NCBI GenBank assembly: GCA_947085405.1
Contig: CAMTWO010000003.1
Coordinates: 1 to 64,000, forward strand
DNA from: JASEGV01 sp947085405
GTDB lineage: Bacteria; Bacteroidota; Ignavibacteria; UBA10030; BY39
Length of the DNA: 64,000 bases
Reading direction: 5' to 3'
Positions 1 through 8,629 of the stretch are shown in pieces. Numbering within the stretch: the stretch's first letter is position 1; every line of letters starts with the position of its first letter. Below the pieces are notes generated by a model. That model did not search any database. It was not told the origin of the DNA and worked only from the letters and a program-made list of their open reading frames with translations. Position numbers and translations under genes: made by a program.

Positions 1-1188
1 ACCTGTTTCGTAAGCTGCACTATCAGCGCTCGCCGTACCGTGTCTGCCAGGCGCATTGTAAAAAAGTTTGAATTCCTTCTCTTGTCCAGCCGAATTTTTT
101 ATCTTCATAAATAGTCCATCACCTTCCCAACTATCTCCGAAGCTACCGACAGAATTATCTTTTGATTCGATACCGAGGAAAAGACTCATTCCTTTTCGTA
201 AAAACTTAACGGTCGCATAGCTCGGATCCCAATAAGCACCTCGGACAAGAACGCCGCCAGTTACCGATTTTTCATCAACTGTAACCGCCGGATTCGGACC
301 GAATTTGAGATACGGTTTTGCAAACATCCATTCAGGTTCATTTAATTTTCCATCGACAGTGATACTTCCCACTACCGCTTTTGCATCCATTACCCGCGGA
401 TCATCGTAAGGTCGGTTGGGCTGCAGAAAAATTTTCCTGTTCGTCGGTCCCCATTCTGTACCCCACCAGGTTTTATGAAATGTTCTGGAGTCGGGTCCAA
501 CCCATGGCTGCGTATCAAAATGATAACCATCGGGGTCAAAAATATTAATCATTACATCTAAAGTGTCGACATTTGAAGTGAATCCAAGTGAATCAAGATA
601 GATCTCAAGTTCAAGAAAATATCCGATATCTTCTTGTGTAGTGTCATACGGAATTGTTCCACTTGTTACAAGACCTATACCTGTCCCGTAAGTAACCGGA
701 ATGCCACCTGTTTCATAAACAGCACTATCAGCACTCGCCGTACTGTATCTGCCAGGTGCATTATAAAAAAGTTTGAATTCTTTCTCTTCTCCGGTTGCAT
801 TTTTTATCTTCATAAATAATCCATCGCCTTCCCAACTATCTCCGAAACTGCCGACAGATTTATCTTTTGATTCAATGCCAAGAAAAAGACTCATTCCTTT
901 TCGTAAAAATTTCACAGAAGCATGGCTTGTATCCGAATATATACCTTGGACGAGCGTGCCGTTTGTTATAGACTGTTCATAAGGTGATAGAATCGGGTCA
1001 GGTCCAAATTTCAAATAGGGTTTTGCCGCTCCCCAATCGGATTCATCGAGCTTGCCATCAATAACAATATTTCCATCTGCTAACTTTGCCACCATCACTA
1101 GTGGGTCGTTAGCCTGTGCTTTTGCTTGTGATACAGTAAATAGAACACCAACCAGCACAATTATTACTAATAAGTAAGTATGTTTCAT
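1..1188 (-). CDS. Secreted protein with tandem CBM9-like domains (partial, runs off left edge)
   Basis: An open frame of 396 codons runs leftward from ATG at 1188 with no stop before base 1, so the C-terminus is missing. A GGAGGG ribosome site lies 6 bases before the ATG. Residues 1-25 form a signal peptide (hydrophobic LLVIIVLVGVLF, then AKAQ). Two homologous units follow, each opening with a VDGKL/IDGKLDE-type motif and Trp, then FLRKGMSLFLGIESKD and GDGLFMKIKN. These look like carbohydrate-binding module family 9 domains (family assignment by pattern). The unit repeats at 705 bases (235 residues). The LacI-type regulator 42 bases upstream suggests sugar-responsive expression. The catalytic domain, if any, lies outside the window. 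Confidence 0.75.
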   Translation of the reverse strand, partial: MKHTYLLVIIVLVGVLFTVSQAKAQANDPLVMVAKLADGNIVIDGKLDESDWGAAKPYLKFGPDPILSPYEQSITNGTLVQGIYSDTSHASVKFLRKGMSLFLGIESKDKSVGSFGDSWEGDGLFMKIKNATGEEKEFKLFYNAPGRYSTASADSAVYETGGIPVTYGTGIGLVTSGTIPYDTTQEDIGYFLELEIYLDSLGFTSNVDTLDVMINIFDPDGYHFDTQPWVGPDSRTFHKTWWGTEWGPTNRKIFLQPNRPYDDPRVMDAKAVVGSITVDGKLNEPEWMFAKPYLKFGPNPAVTVDEKSVTGGVLVRGAYWDPSYATVKFLRKGMSLFLGIESKDNSVGSFGDSWEGDGLFMKIKNSAGQEKEFKLFYNAPGRHGTASADSAAYETG

Positions 1189-1230
1189 AATTCCCTCCAT
1201 TTAATTTGTTAATGTTGATTATATTTTTGT

Positions 1231-2295
1231 TTATCGTTGTGTACTCATCTCAATCTGATTAGATATAGTCCTGTAGAAAGGAATTCTTGGAGGTTTCGGG
1301 CAACCGCACGATTCTCTTGGAATAACTTCTACCGGAACTAATGTTTTTTGTTTAATGAATTTGCTCCTTTCACGAATAGCTTGAATTAATCTATTAACTG
1401 CTAAAACTCCTAGTTCATTAATACTAACACGTACTGAACTTAACGACGGTTTTACAAATTGCACGATCGGAATGTCATCAAATCCCGCTAATGCTATTTC
1501 TTCGGGAACCTGGACACCAGCTTCTTGTATAGCACTCAAGGCACCAATAACCATCGAATCGTTTGCTGCAAATATTGCACTAGGTCTGGTTTTCTTTTTA
1601 AGCATTGCTCTCGCTGCGTCATATCCTGAAGCTTCCGAAAAATCGCCCAGGTATTCAAGTTTAAAATCTAATTGTGCTTTACCATCTCTAAGTGCTTGCC
1701 GGTATCCACGCAGCCTTTCCTCGGCATCATGATTATTCACGGGTCCTTTAATAATGGAGATGCTTTTGTGTCCGTGGCTTATAAGATGACTCACCATCTG
1801 ATAAGCCCCGTAATAATTGTTTATGTTTAGTGAATCGTATGATGTATCGTCAACTTGACAATTTAGAAGAACGACAGGGAGAGATTTAGGAAGGTTTTTA
1901 TTTATTGTTTGAACGTCTATATCGGCAGACATGATTATCAAGCCATCAACTCTACCCCGAATCATTTGTAGGGCAGCTTCAATTTCTTTACGATCATCGT
2001 GCGAACTGGAAACGAGGAGATGATATTTATGATGCTGTGCAGTTTGATCTACACCGCGGATAACCTCTGAGAAGAACTCTCCGAATAAATCTGGGAGTAT
2101 TAAACCAATTGCCTCCGTACGTTTTATGCTTAAACTTCTGCCGAGGTTATTCGGCAAGTACATCAATTCCCGAACTACCTCTTGCACACGTTTCTTTGTA
2201 TCCTCCTCGACGATATTACTGTTATTGAGTACGCGCGATACCGTTGCTATCGAAACGTTTGCTCTCTTAGCTACATCTTTAATAGTGATGCTCAT
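1231..2295 (-). CDS. LacI-family transcriptional regulator
   Basis: The 354-residue protein begins with a LacI helix-turn-helix (IKDVAKRANVSIATVSRVLN, residues 4-23). The hinge helix follows (LPNNLGRSL, about residue 47), then a periplasmic-binding-protein-like sugar sensor domain with AIGLILPDL and AGFDDIPIVQFVKPSLSSVR near the C-terminal half. Length and order are normal for the family. It would bind an operator and release it, or tighten, on binding a sugar or sugar phosphate; the ligand cannot be told from sequence. It precedes the CBM9 gene on the same strand. A perfect palindromic operator overlaps its own promoter, so autoregulation is likely. Confidence 0.93.
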   Translation of the reverse strand: MSITIKDVAKRANVSIATVSRVLNNSNIVEEDTKKRVQEVVRELMYLPNNLGRSLSIKRTEAIGLILPDLFGEFFSEVIRGVDQTAQHHKYHLLVSSSHDDRKEIEAALQMIRGRVDGLIIMSADIDVQTINKNLPKSLPVVLLNCQVDDTSYDSLNINNYYGAYQMVSHLISHGHKSISIIKGPVNNHDAEERLRGYRQALRDGKAQLDFKLEYLGDFSEASGYDAARAMLKKKTRPSAIFAANDSMVIGALSAIQEAGVQVPEEIALAGFDDIPIVQFVKPSLSSVRVSINELGVLAVNRLIQAIRERSKFIKQKTLVPVEVIPRESCGCPKPPRIPFYRTISNQIEMSTQR

Positions 2296-2347
2296 ATGCT
2301 CATATTGTTTGTTTTACTTTTATGAAGCCAAAACCCAAAAAATGCTT

Positions 2348-2363
2348 ATGTAAACGTTTACAT
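2348..2363. promoter_or_regulatory. LacI-type operator, perfect 16-base palindrome
   Basis: ATGTAAACGTTTACAT is a perfect inverted repeat with the central CG typical of LacI/GalR operators. It lies 53 bases upstream of the lacI-type gene start. It overlaps the last two bases of the -10 box and covers the expected transcription start. This arrangement fits repression of the regulator by itself (inference). Confidence 0.8.
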
Positions 2364-2390
2364 TATAATAATTTTTCCATCATTTGTCAA
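2362..2390 (-). promoter_or_regulatory. Consensus sigma-70 promoter of the LacI-type gene
   Basis: Read on the minus strand, TTGACA (2390-2385) and TATAAT (2367-2362) are both perfect consensus hexamers with a 17-base spacer. Transcription would start near 2355, inside the operator palindrome, giving a leader of about 60 bases before the start codon at 2295. Confidence 0.8.
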
Positions 2391-2572
2391 GTTTTTACCT
2401 GATATATTTTTCAAAAAATATTTTTTTAAGAGATTTTGGGGAGATACGAGTCAGAAACTCAACTTATCTAAACTAAATACTTTACAAAAATGGCGTTTTA
2501 AAGACACATTTCTGTTATAATGTATAGGTCTTCTGGGTGCCATATTTCGCATTAGCGCTACTTCCAATAAAA

Positions 2573-2608
2573 AAAAGGAGTAACCTTTAATTGAAGATTA
2601 CTCCTTTT
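2573..2608. terminator. Hairpin with 11-base arms, terminator-like
   Basis: AAAAGGAGTAA (2573-2583) pairs with TTACTCCTTTT (2598-2608) around a 14-base loop. Being A-rich on one side and T-rich on the other, it could act on either strand. It stands between two divergent genes, where no transcript obviously ends, so its role is unclear. The rest of 2391-2689 shows nothing recognisable. Confidence 0.35.
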
Positions 2609-2689
2609 CAACAAAATTGCTACCTCTCCACTGTTTTCAGCGATAATTGTAATTACCTTATTATTTTTTTATATTTCCAATGAATTTCA

Positions 2690-4108
2690 ATGATTAAACA
2701 CAAAAAAAGCGATTTTTTAATACCCGCAATTTCAGTAATATCAGATATTGTTGCTATTGAATTGGCTTTCCTTTTTTCTTACTGGATACGTTTCAATACA
2801 AATTTCCTGGAAATATTCCGGGTTGGCGGCGAAATTCCTTCATTCAGCATTTATCTTACAAGTTCTCTGATAATAATTCCGATCTGGTTGTTGATTTTAA
2901 ATTCAAATAAAATGTACACACCGCACCGGAACAATCTTTTATCCGACGATTTTTTTTCGATCCTGAAATCAATTACTTTTGGAATGTTGGTGATAATCGG
3001 ATTGGCTTTTTTCTATCGGGAATTTTCTTTTTCACGTTACGTAGTAGTAGCGTTATGGATTTCAGCAATTGGTTTTGTTTTCGGCGGACGGGTAATTATA
3101 TATTATATACGGAAAAAATTATTAAGCAAAGGTAAAGAACTCCGCAATGCAGTAATCGTCGGCAACAACGAAACAGCAAATGCAGTTTATGAAAAACTTA
3201 TCCTAAATAAATCGTACGGTTATAATTTATTAGGATATTATGCTTCTGCACCAGCTCAAAGCAATCAAGCCATTTCAAACGGAAAGTATCTTGGAACTAT
3301 TGAAGATTTAATTCGCTCTATTAATAATCAGGAATTTGAAGTCGCACTTATCACACTCGAATCTCCCGACTTTCAACAAATTTATAGTATCCTTCGTGAG
3401 ACTGATGGTGTCAACGTCGAGCTGATGTTAGTCCCCGATGTGCTTGGATTGATGACAAGCAGAATGAATATAAAAGAGATTGAAGGTATTCCGTTTATAA
3501 AAATTAAGGGTGTCCCTATAACAACCTGGGGAAGAATTATAAAACGGATGTTTGATTTTTTATTTTCACTTTTAGTTTTGATAATTTTTTCACCGGTTAT
3601 GATTTTAATTTCTATTTTGATAAAATTAACTTCGCGGGGTTCTGTTTTTTACAAACAAGACCGGATAGGATTGAATGGTGAAATATTTAATGTTTACAAA
3701 TTCCGGACTATGCGCGTAGATGCTGAGAAAGAAACCGGGCCTGTTTGGGCTACTAAAGAAGATAGTCGCACTACGAGCATCGGGAGGATTTTGCGAAGAA
3801 CTAGTTTAGATGAAATGCCTCAGTTTTTTAATACACTCCGCGGCGAAATGAGTGTTGTAGGTCCTCGTCCCGAACGTCCATTTTTTGTAAATCAATTTAA
3901 AGATAATGTTCCGAAATATTTAGACCGGCATCTCCTCAAGTCGGGAATAACCGGCTGGGCACAGGTAAATGGAATGCGCGGACAAGCCTCGATTGAAGAT
4001 AGAACGAAATACGATTTATATTACATTGAAAACTGGTCGCTCGCTCTCGATATTAAAATAATTTTGAAAACAATTAAAGCAGTATTATTCGGCAAGGATG
4101 CATATTAA
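2690..4108 (+). CDS. Polyprenyl-phosphate sugar phosphotransferase (exopolysaccharide initiation)
   Basis: This 472-residue protein has the WcaJ/PssY-like architecture. Several membrane helices lie in residues 10-130. A Rossmann-like domain with VIVGNNETA sits near residue 155. A further membrane segment (about 285-310) leads into the bacterial sugar transferase domain, with FYKQDRIGLNGE, YKFRTM, RRTSLDEMPQ, GEMSVVGPRPE and SGITGWAQVNG. It would move a sugar-1-phosphate from a nucleotide sugar onto undecaprenyl phosphate at the inner membrane, the first step of a surface polysaccharide. The next gene starts 15 bases after its stop. The polysaccharide cluster at 36.8-42.1 kb may use the lipid-linked product, but that is inference. 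Confidence 0.93.
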   Translation: MIKHKKSDFLIPAISVISDIVAIELAFLFSYWIRFNTNFLEIFRVGGEIPSFSIYLTSSLIIIPIWLLILNSNKMYTPHRNNLLSDDFFSILKSITFGMLVIIGLAFFYREFSFSRYVVVALWISAIGFVFGGRVIIYYIRKKLLSKGKELRNAVIVGNNETANAVYEKLILNKSYGYNLLGYYASAPAQSNQAISNGKYLGTIEDLIRSINNQEFEVALITLESPDFQQIYSILRETDGVNVELMLVPDVLGLMTSRMNIKEIEGIPFIKIKGVPITTWGRIIKRMFDFLFSLLVLIIFSPVMILISILIKLTSRGSVFYKQDRIGLNGEIFNVYKFRTMRVDAEKETGPVWATKEDSRTTSIGRILRRTSLDEMPQFFNTLRGEMSVVGPRPERPFFVNQFKDNVPKYLDRHLLKSGITGWAQVNGMRGQASIEDRTKYDLYYIENWSLALDIKIILKTIKAVLFGKDAY

Positions 4109-4123
4109 AGAGGTGAAATAATT

Positions 4124-4420
4124 ATGGTAGCAGTTTTTGTTTTTTATATACATTTAGTAGCAGCGGCAGCAATATTTACAAAGCGCTGGCAGGAATCCGG
4201 TACAGGCGAAGCTTTTCTTGCTGTCGGATTTATGGCTCTGATTTTCGGTGTCGGCTGGTCGGTCGCTACAGTATTCTTAAAATTCTTTTTTGATAAAGAA
4301 GGATTATCTGTATGGTTCGACCGCGACCAGATGTCGCTGGCACTCCTCACCGTGTTAGAATCGATCTTTTATTATGCGTATATAAAATGGGAGCGGAAAA
4401 AAATCAGAACGCAGCATTGA
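4124..4420 (+). CDS. Small membrane protein of unknown function
   Basis: A 98-residue protein with about three hydrophobic segments (near residues 3-17, 27-50 and 65-84) and a basic C-terminal tail (WERKKIRTQH). A good ribosome site, AGAGGTG, precedes the ATG, 15 bases after the sugar transferase stop, so co-transcription is likely. I do not recognise a family. Placement suggests an accessory role at the membrane, but nothing in the sequence proves a link to polysaccharide export. Confidence 0.7.
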   Translation: MVAVFVFYIHLVAAAAIFTKRWQESGTGEAFLAVGFMALIFGVGWSVATVFLKFFFDKEGLSVWFDRDQMSLALLTVLESIFYYAYIKWERKKIRTQH

Positions 4421-4482
4421 TTAATTTCTAACAGCAAACTTAAATACTCAAATTCTAAATTTGAAATTTCAAAATTGTTTAG

Positions 4483-4497
4483 TCCGCCCTTGGCGGA
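4483..4497. repeat. Dispersed palindrome TCCGCC-NNN-GGCGGA, copy 1
   Basis: TCCGCC (4483-4488) pairs with GGCGGA (4492-4497) across a 3-base loop and is followed by TTCG. The same arms and trailing TTCG occur at 61601. A decayed copy lies at 51645. Confidence 0.6.
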
Positions 4498-4553
4498 TTC
4501 GTATTTCGGTATTAGTAATTAATCTTTTATAATTACTGTATAATTTTCCCAAC

Positions 4554-5207
4554 CTACTTCACTTGTTCAATCCAATAACCCGCTTCAAGAGCGTCTGCGA
4601 GTTTGGCTGCTGCTTTCATAGCATCCTGTTTCGTTTCATACCGTCCAATACTTACACGATACCATTTGCTTCCTTTTTTTTCAGCATCTTTTTCTGTTAT
4701 CATTGCTTCATACCCTGAATCAGTCCAACGCTTTACATTTTTTTCTGCATTCGCTTTTTCTTTAAATGAAGCAACCACGATCGAATAACTTCCAGTCCCT
4801 GTTTCTCTTTGTACTTTTTGTTCAGCTTCTTTTTTTACAACTTGTTTTGCAGGTTCGGGAGTTGGTACCGGTTGCTTAATAACAGGTGCTTCATTTTTGG
4901 GGACTGATTCAACTGTAGTTTGCGGGGTCGTTTCTTCTTCTATAGGTTGGGTCGAATAAGGTTCCGTAATCTGTTCTTGTTGTTCAGGAATTGCAATTAC
5001 CTTCGTTGGTTTTTCGCCCCATAAATTTATATAACCATACCGGTTAAGTGCGTAGATAACAACTCCCACTAAAATAATCAGACTAAAGATAACCATAATT
5101 GGAAGCATTTTTGAACCTCCGCCCGCCATCGCTTGTCGTTTAAATGGCGATAATGGTTGCTGACGCATATTACGTTTCTGTTCTTCCGGAATATTTAAAT
5201 TTGGCAT
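4554..5207 (-). CDS. SPOR-domain membrane protein
   Basis: The 217-residue protein has a short basic cytoplasmic start, one membrane helix (MLPIMVIFSLIILVGVVIYAL, about residues 34-54), a Pro/Glu/Thr-rich linker, and a C-terminal SPOR domain from about residue 140 (YSIVVASFKEKANAEKNV ... WYRVSIGRYETKQDA). SPOR domains bind denuded septal peptidoglycan, so a role at the division site or in cell-wall remodelling is expected. It stands alone, convergent with the small membrane gene. Confidence 0.85.
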   Translation of the reverse strand: MPNLNIPEEQKRNMRQQPLSPFKRQAMAGGGSKMLPIMVIFSLIILVGVVIYALNRYGYINLWGEKPTKVIAIPEQQEQITEPYSTQPIEEETTPQTTVESVPKNEAPVIKQPVPTPEPAKQVVKKEAEQKVQRETGTGSYSIVVASFKEKANAEKNVKRWTDSGYEAMITEKDAEKKGSKWYRVSIGRYETKQDAMKAAAKLADALEAGYWIEQVK

Positions 5208-5340
5208 TTTGCACCTTTAAAATTGTTCTTAATTTCGTTTCAATGTAATAAAATTCTTTTTAAAATGATAATCAAGTTATCCCCCTCTCTAAACAGACCG
5301 TGTTATAATACCGAACTCACCCTAAGAGGTTGACTAATAA

Positions 5341-5445
5341 GTTCTCTCGTTACTCGATTTCTACGAAATCGAACTCGAGAACCTGCTTATTTAGTCGGTT
5401 TTCGAGTGTTCGCGAAGCGAACGTATCGAGAAAACCGACTTTTTA
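5341..5445. repeat. Pair of palindromes of the TCTCGATACG family (locus 1)
   Basis: Two adjacent hairpins. The first runs from GTTCTCTCG to ACTCGAGAAC, with an inner stem TCGATTTC/GAAATCGA. The second runs from AGTCGGTTTTCGAGTG to TATCGAGAAAACCGACT, with an inner stem TTCGC/GCGAA. The outer TTTTCGAGTG ... TATCGAGAAAA frame is shared with 9572-9668 while the inner stems differ but still pair. This is the signature of a dispersed structured repeat. The rest of the 5208-5525 gap holds only the hairpin at 5478. Confidence 0.75.
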
Positions 5446-5477
5446 ATCACCCTCTTGCTGAATCTGCTCTCAATTCT

Positions 5478-5502
5478 CCCCTTCTCATTTTAAGAGAAGG
5501 GG
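5478..5502. repeat. Nine-base-pair hairpin, CCCCTTCTC/GAGAAGGGG
   Basis: CCCCTTCTC (5478-5486) and GAGAAGGGG (5494-5502) flank a 7-base loop, followed by a purine-rich GGGGATGAG tail. It lies just past the holA stop at 5526 on the minus strand and could serve as its terminator, although there is no T tract. It may instead be another intergenic repeat. Confidence 0.5.
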
Positions 5503-5525
5503 CAGGGGATGAGTTCAGATAGTTA

Positions 5526-6578
5526 TCACACAACCTCTAAATTCCCCGGTTCAACGCCAGCTTCCCCTTTAATTATTTTAAAAACTAACAAAGTCATTGC
5601 GAGCTTCTCGTCGATAGAAGATGATTTCAACGATTCGTCTGTCTCCACAAGTTTAACAAACGCTTGCTCGATATTGGCAATCGAGTAATTCCTCGCAGCA
5701 TTAAGGTACTCTTTTACAAAGAATTGATTAATTTTCAAGCGGCTCACGATGTCGAATTCACTTTTTAAATCTGAACCTCTGATTATCCAAAGCTTTTGAA
5801 AATACTTGCATAGCATTACGATAGTTCCGAGCGCCGATTCTCCGTTGTTAAGCATGTTCTCAATTATTGTAACCGATTTGGAAATATCTTTTTCGCCGAT
5901 AGCTTTTTGCAGCGAGAAAACATTAAACGCCTTCGAAACTCCTACAACCGAATTAACATCATCTTCATCTATCATCTTTTTAGAATCTACATAAATCGTG
6001 AGCTTTTCCAATTCATTGTGTATCTCGCGCATCGAATTGCCTGTGCATTCGGCAATCAATTGTGCCGCTTCGTCTGTTATTTTCTTCCCAAAATTTTTAA
6101 TATGGTTTTTGATCCATCCTGCAACTTGATTATCGTACAATGGTTTAAATTCAACCACCATCCCATTACTTTTAATTGATTTTGCAATCGTAGTGCGGTT
6201 GTCTAATTTTGAGCCAATCATCAACATTATGGTAGATTCGGATGGATTTTCGAGATAACGCCCGATTAACGTTTTGTTATTTTCGCTCGTTAAAAGTTTA
6301 TTGAACTCTTTAACAACCACTACTCTTTTTTCGGAGATCATCGGATAAGCCGAAGCAATGCCGAGTAAATTTTTTACTTCAATATTATTTCCATCCACAA
6401 TATCCACGTTGAAGCCTTTAACCGATTCGTCAACACTTTCCCGGATAATTTGTTTTATAAATTGATCGATTAGGAAATCCTCATCACCAAAAAAATAATA
6501 AAGCGGGAAATATTTTTTTTGACTGATAGAAGCTTCCAGATCCTGTATTGAAGCTGTGTCCGATTTTTCTTTAGCCAT
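5526..6578 (-). CDS. holA: DNA polymerase III delta subunit
   Basis: At 350 residues it has the normal length of HolA, the clamp-loader subunit that opens the sliding clamp. The N-terminal region has YYFFGDEDFLIDQFIKQI (about residues 27-44), the usual start of the AAA-like fold. Helical domains follow, with ECTGNSMREIHNELEKL near residue 180 and a C-terminal collar-like region. Its ATG overlaps the permease stop by 8 bases, so the two are probably translated from one message. No sign of damage. Confidence 0.9.
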   Translation of the reverse strand: MAKEKSDTASIQDLEASISQKKYFPLYYFFGDEDFLIDQFIKQIIRESVDESVKGFNVDIVDGNNIEVKNLLGIASAYPMISEKRVVVVKEFNKLLTSENNKTLIGRYLENPSESTIMLMIGSKLDNRTTIAKSIKSNGMVVEFKPLYDNQVAGWIKNHIKNFGKKITDEAAQLIAECTGNSMREIHNELEKLTIYVDSKKMIDEDDVNSVVGVSKAFNVFSLQKAIGEKDISKSVTIIENMLNNGESALGTIVMLCKYFQKLWIIRGSDLKSEFDIVSRLKINQFFVKEYLNAARNYSIANIEQAFVKLVETDESLKSSSIDEKLAMTLLVFKIIKGEAGVEPGNLEVV

Positions 6579-7956
6579 TACTTCTACTTTTTAAATAAAA
6601 ATAAACAGGGATTCCGGCAATTATAATCGCCAGCCCTAAACCTGAATTTCGTAAATCACCGATAAAAATAAAGACGATAAAAAAGAGAGCTACCAGCACA
6701 TAGAGAGCCGGAACGACAGGATAGCCCCATGTTTTGTAGGGACGGATTAAACCGGGTAATTTTTTTCGTAAGACAAACAATCCCACAATCGTCAGCACGC
6801 CGAAAAGGAGCGATGCAAAAGCGGTATAAGTGAGCAGGTCGCTGTATGTTCCCGTTAAAGTTAGCAAACAAGCCCAGATACATTGGTAAACAAGCGAAAC
6901 TGCCGGTGTTTTAAATTTTACATTAACTGTTTTTACTTTTTCAAAAAATAATTTGTCCTTTGCCATAGCGTAGTAAACACGCGGACCTGCAAGTATCAAC
7001 CCGTTGTTACAACCGAATGTAGAAATTAAAATTGCAGCGGTAATAAAAACTAACCCGGCGGGACCGAAAACTATTTGGGCAACTTCGGCAGCAATTCTGT
7101 TATCGGTTACGGTTGCCATTTGCTGAACCGGAACGATATACATATAAGCCATTGTTGTAAGTGTGTAAATTACTGCTGTGGCTGCAGTGCCAATGACCAA
7201 AGCACGAGGGAGATTTTTTTCAGGGTTTTTGATTTCTTCGGCTGTGAATGTAACTGAGTTCCACGCGTCGTAAGCAAATAGTGCTTTCGACATTGCCACG
7301 GCGATTGCTGCAAAGAGACTTAATCCGATAGCTTCGGGAATGATTGGAGTTAACACCGGTGTAAAATTAGAAAGCGAACCATTACCAACTATAAAACTTA
7401 CACCGATCAGCAAAGCAAGTGCAACAACCTTCGAGACTGTGAAAATATTTTGAACTGCTGCCCCTAACTTAACACCAAAAATATTTATAACCGAGAGCAA
7501 TACAATACTGATGATTGCAATAATTTGTGCCGAATTAATCGTAAAATTTTGGAATGAAAAAATGATATTGCTTTCTGATAACGAAGGGATGAAAACACCT
7601 AAATACTTTGCGAAGGCAACCGCAACGGCTGCAATAAATCCGGTTTGAATTACAAGAAACAACGTCCAACCATAAAGAAATCCCCACAACGGACTGTATG
7701 CTTGGCGGAGAAAAACATATTGACCGCCGGTGCGCGGCATCGCTGCTGCAAGTTCGGCATAACTCAAACTCCCAAAAACAGTGAGCAAACCACCTACCAC
7801 CCAAATCAAAATAATTAAGCCGGGCGTTTGAACATACCCGGCTATCAAAGATGGAGCTATAAAAATTCCCGAACCAATCATCGAACCTACGACTAACATC
7901 GTAGCGTCGAATAAATTCAGCCCACGCTTTAATTCCGATTTTTCGGGAGATGACAT
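6571..7956 (-). CDS. APC-family amino-acid permease
   Basis: The 461-residue protein has about twelve hydrophobic segments and the family signature GSMIGSGIFIAPS (residues 27-39) in the first helix. ELAAAMPRTGGQYVFLRQAY lies near residue 67. These are typical of amino acid-polyamine-organocation transporters of the LAT/YfnA type. It would import an amino acid by proton symport or exchange; the substrate is not readable. It precedes and overlaps holA, a linkage of expression rather than function. Confidence 0.9.
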   Translation of the reverse strand: MSSPEKSELKRGLNLFDATMLVVGSMIGSGIFIAPSLIAGYVQTPGLIILIWVVGGLLTVFGSLSYAELAAAMPRTGGQYVFLRQAYSPLWGFLYGWTLFLVIQTGFIAAVAVAFAKYLGVFIPSLSESNIIFSFQNFTINSAQIIAIISIVLLSVINIFGVKLGAAVQNIFTVSKVVALALLIGVSFIVGNGSLSNFTPVLTPIIPEAIGLSLFAAIAVAMSKALFAYDAWNSVTFTAEEIKNPEKNLPRALVIGTAATAVIYTLTTMAYMYIVPVQQMATVTDNRIAAEVAQIVFGPAGLVFITAAILISTFGCNNGLILAGPRVYYAMAKDKLFFEKVKTVNVKFKTPAVSLVYQCIWACLLTLTGTYSDLLTYTAFASLLFGVLTIVGLFVLRKKLPGLIRPYKTWGYPVVPALYVLVALFFIVFIFIGDLRNSGLGLAIIIAGIPVYFYLKSRSNG

Positions 7957-7967
7957 CTATGAATTAT

Positions 7968-8597
7968 TTATTTTTTCTTTTCGGTCTCTTTTTGTTCTTC
8001 GCCTTTAACGAAAACTTTTTTCATCACTACATCTTTCTCTGGTTTATCGGAAGGTTTTATTGTTTTAACTTTACCGATTGCTTTTACAACATCCAAACCA
8101 TTAATCACTTTTCCAAAAACGGTATGCCTTCCATCGAGGTGTGGCGTAGCAACCAAAGTAATAAAAAATTGGCTGCCGTTTGTACCCGGACCTGCATTTG
8201 CCATTGATAATATACCGGGACCTTCGTGCTTTAACTTCGGGCTGAATTCATCTGCAAATGGTTTGCCCCATATACTCTCGCCGCCGCGGCCTGTTCCTGT
8301 CGGGTCGCCGCCTTGTATCATAAAGTTATCTATTATGCGGTGAAAATTTATTCCGTTGTAGTAACCTTTTCGAGCAAGCCCGATAAAATTTTCAACTGTT
8401 TTCGGAGTTTCTTTAGCAAACATTTCAATCTCGATAGTACCCATAGTTGTTTCCATCACAACTACCGGATTTGATGCTGGTTTTTGTTCCATAGTTTTTC
8501 CCTTCGTAGTTTTTTCCTGTCCTAATCCAATTGATGAAATTAATAATGTGATTAAAACAAAAGTTATTGTCTTCTCAACGAGTTGAGTTGTCAACAT
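7968..8597 (-). CDS. Exported cyclophilin-type peptidyl-prolyl isomerase
   Basis: The 209-residue protein starts with a hydrophobic export signal (FVLITLLISSIGLG, residues 14-27). The cyclophilin fold follows: VMETTMGTIEIEMF, FHRIIDNFMIQGGDP with the catalytic Arg, GTNGSQFFIT and LDGRHTVFGKV. It would speed cis-trans proline isomerisation in the periplasm. An unusual lysine/glutamate-rich tail closes it (EEQKETEKKK). The permease gene begins 11 bases after its stop, so these leftward genes may share a transcript. Confidence 0.92.
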   Translation of the reverse strand: MLTTQLVEKTITFVLITLLISSIGLGQEKTTKGKTMEQKPASNPVVVMETTMGTIEIEMFAKETPKTVENFIGLARKGYYNGINFHRIIDNFMIQGGDPTGTGRGGESIWGKPFADEFSPKLKHEGPGILSMANAGPGTNGSQFFITLVATPHLDGRHTVFGKVINGLDVVKAIGKVKTIKPSDKPEKDVVMKKVFVKGEEQKETEKKK

Positions 8598-8629
8598 AAT
8601 TATCCTTTCTTAATTTGTTAATAAATTTA

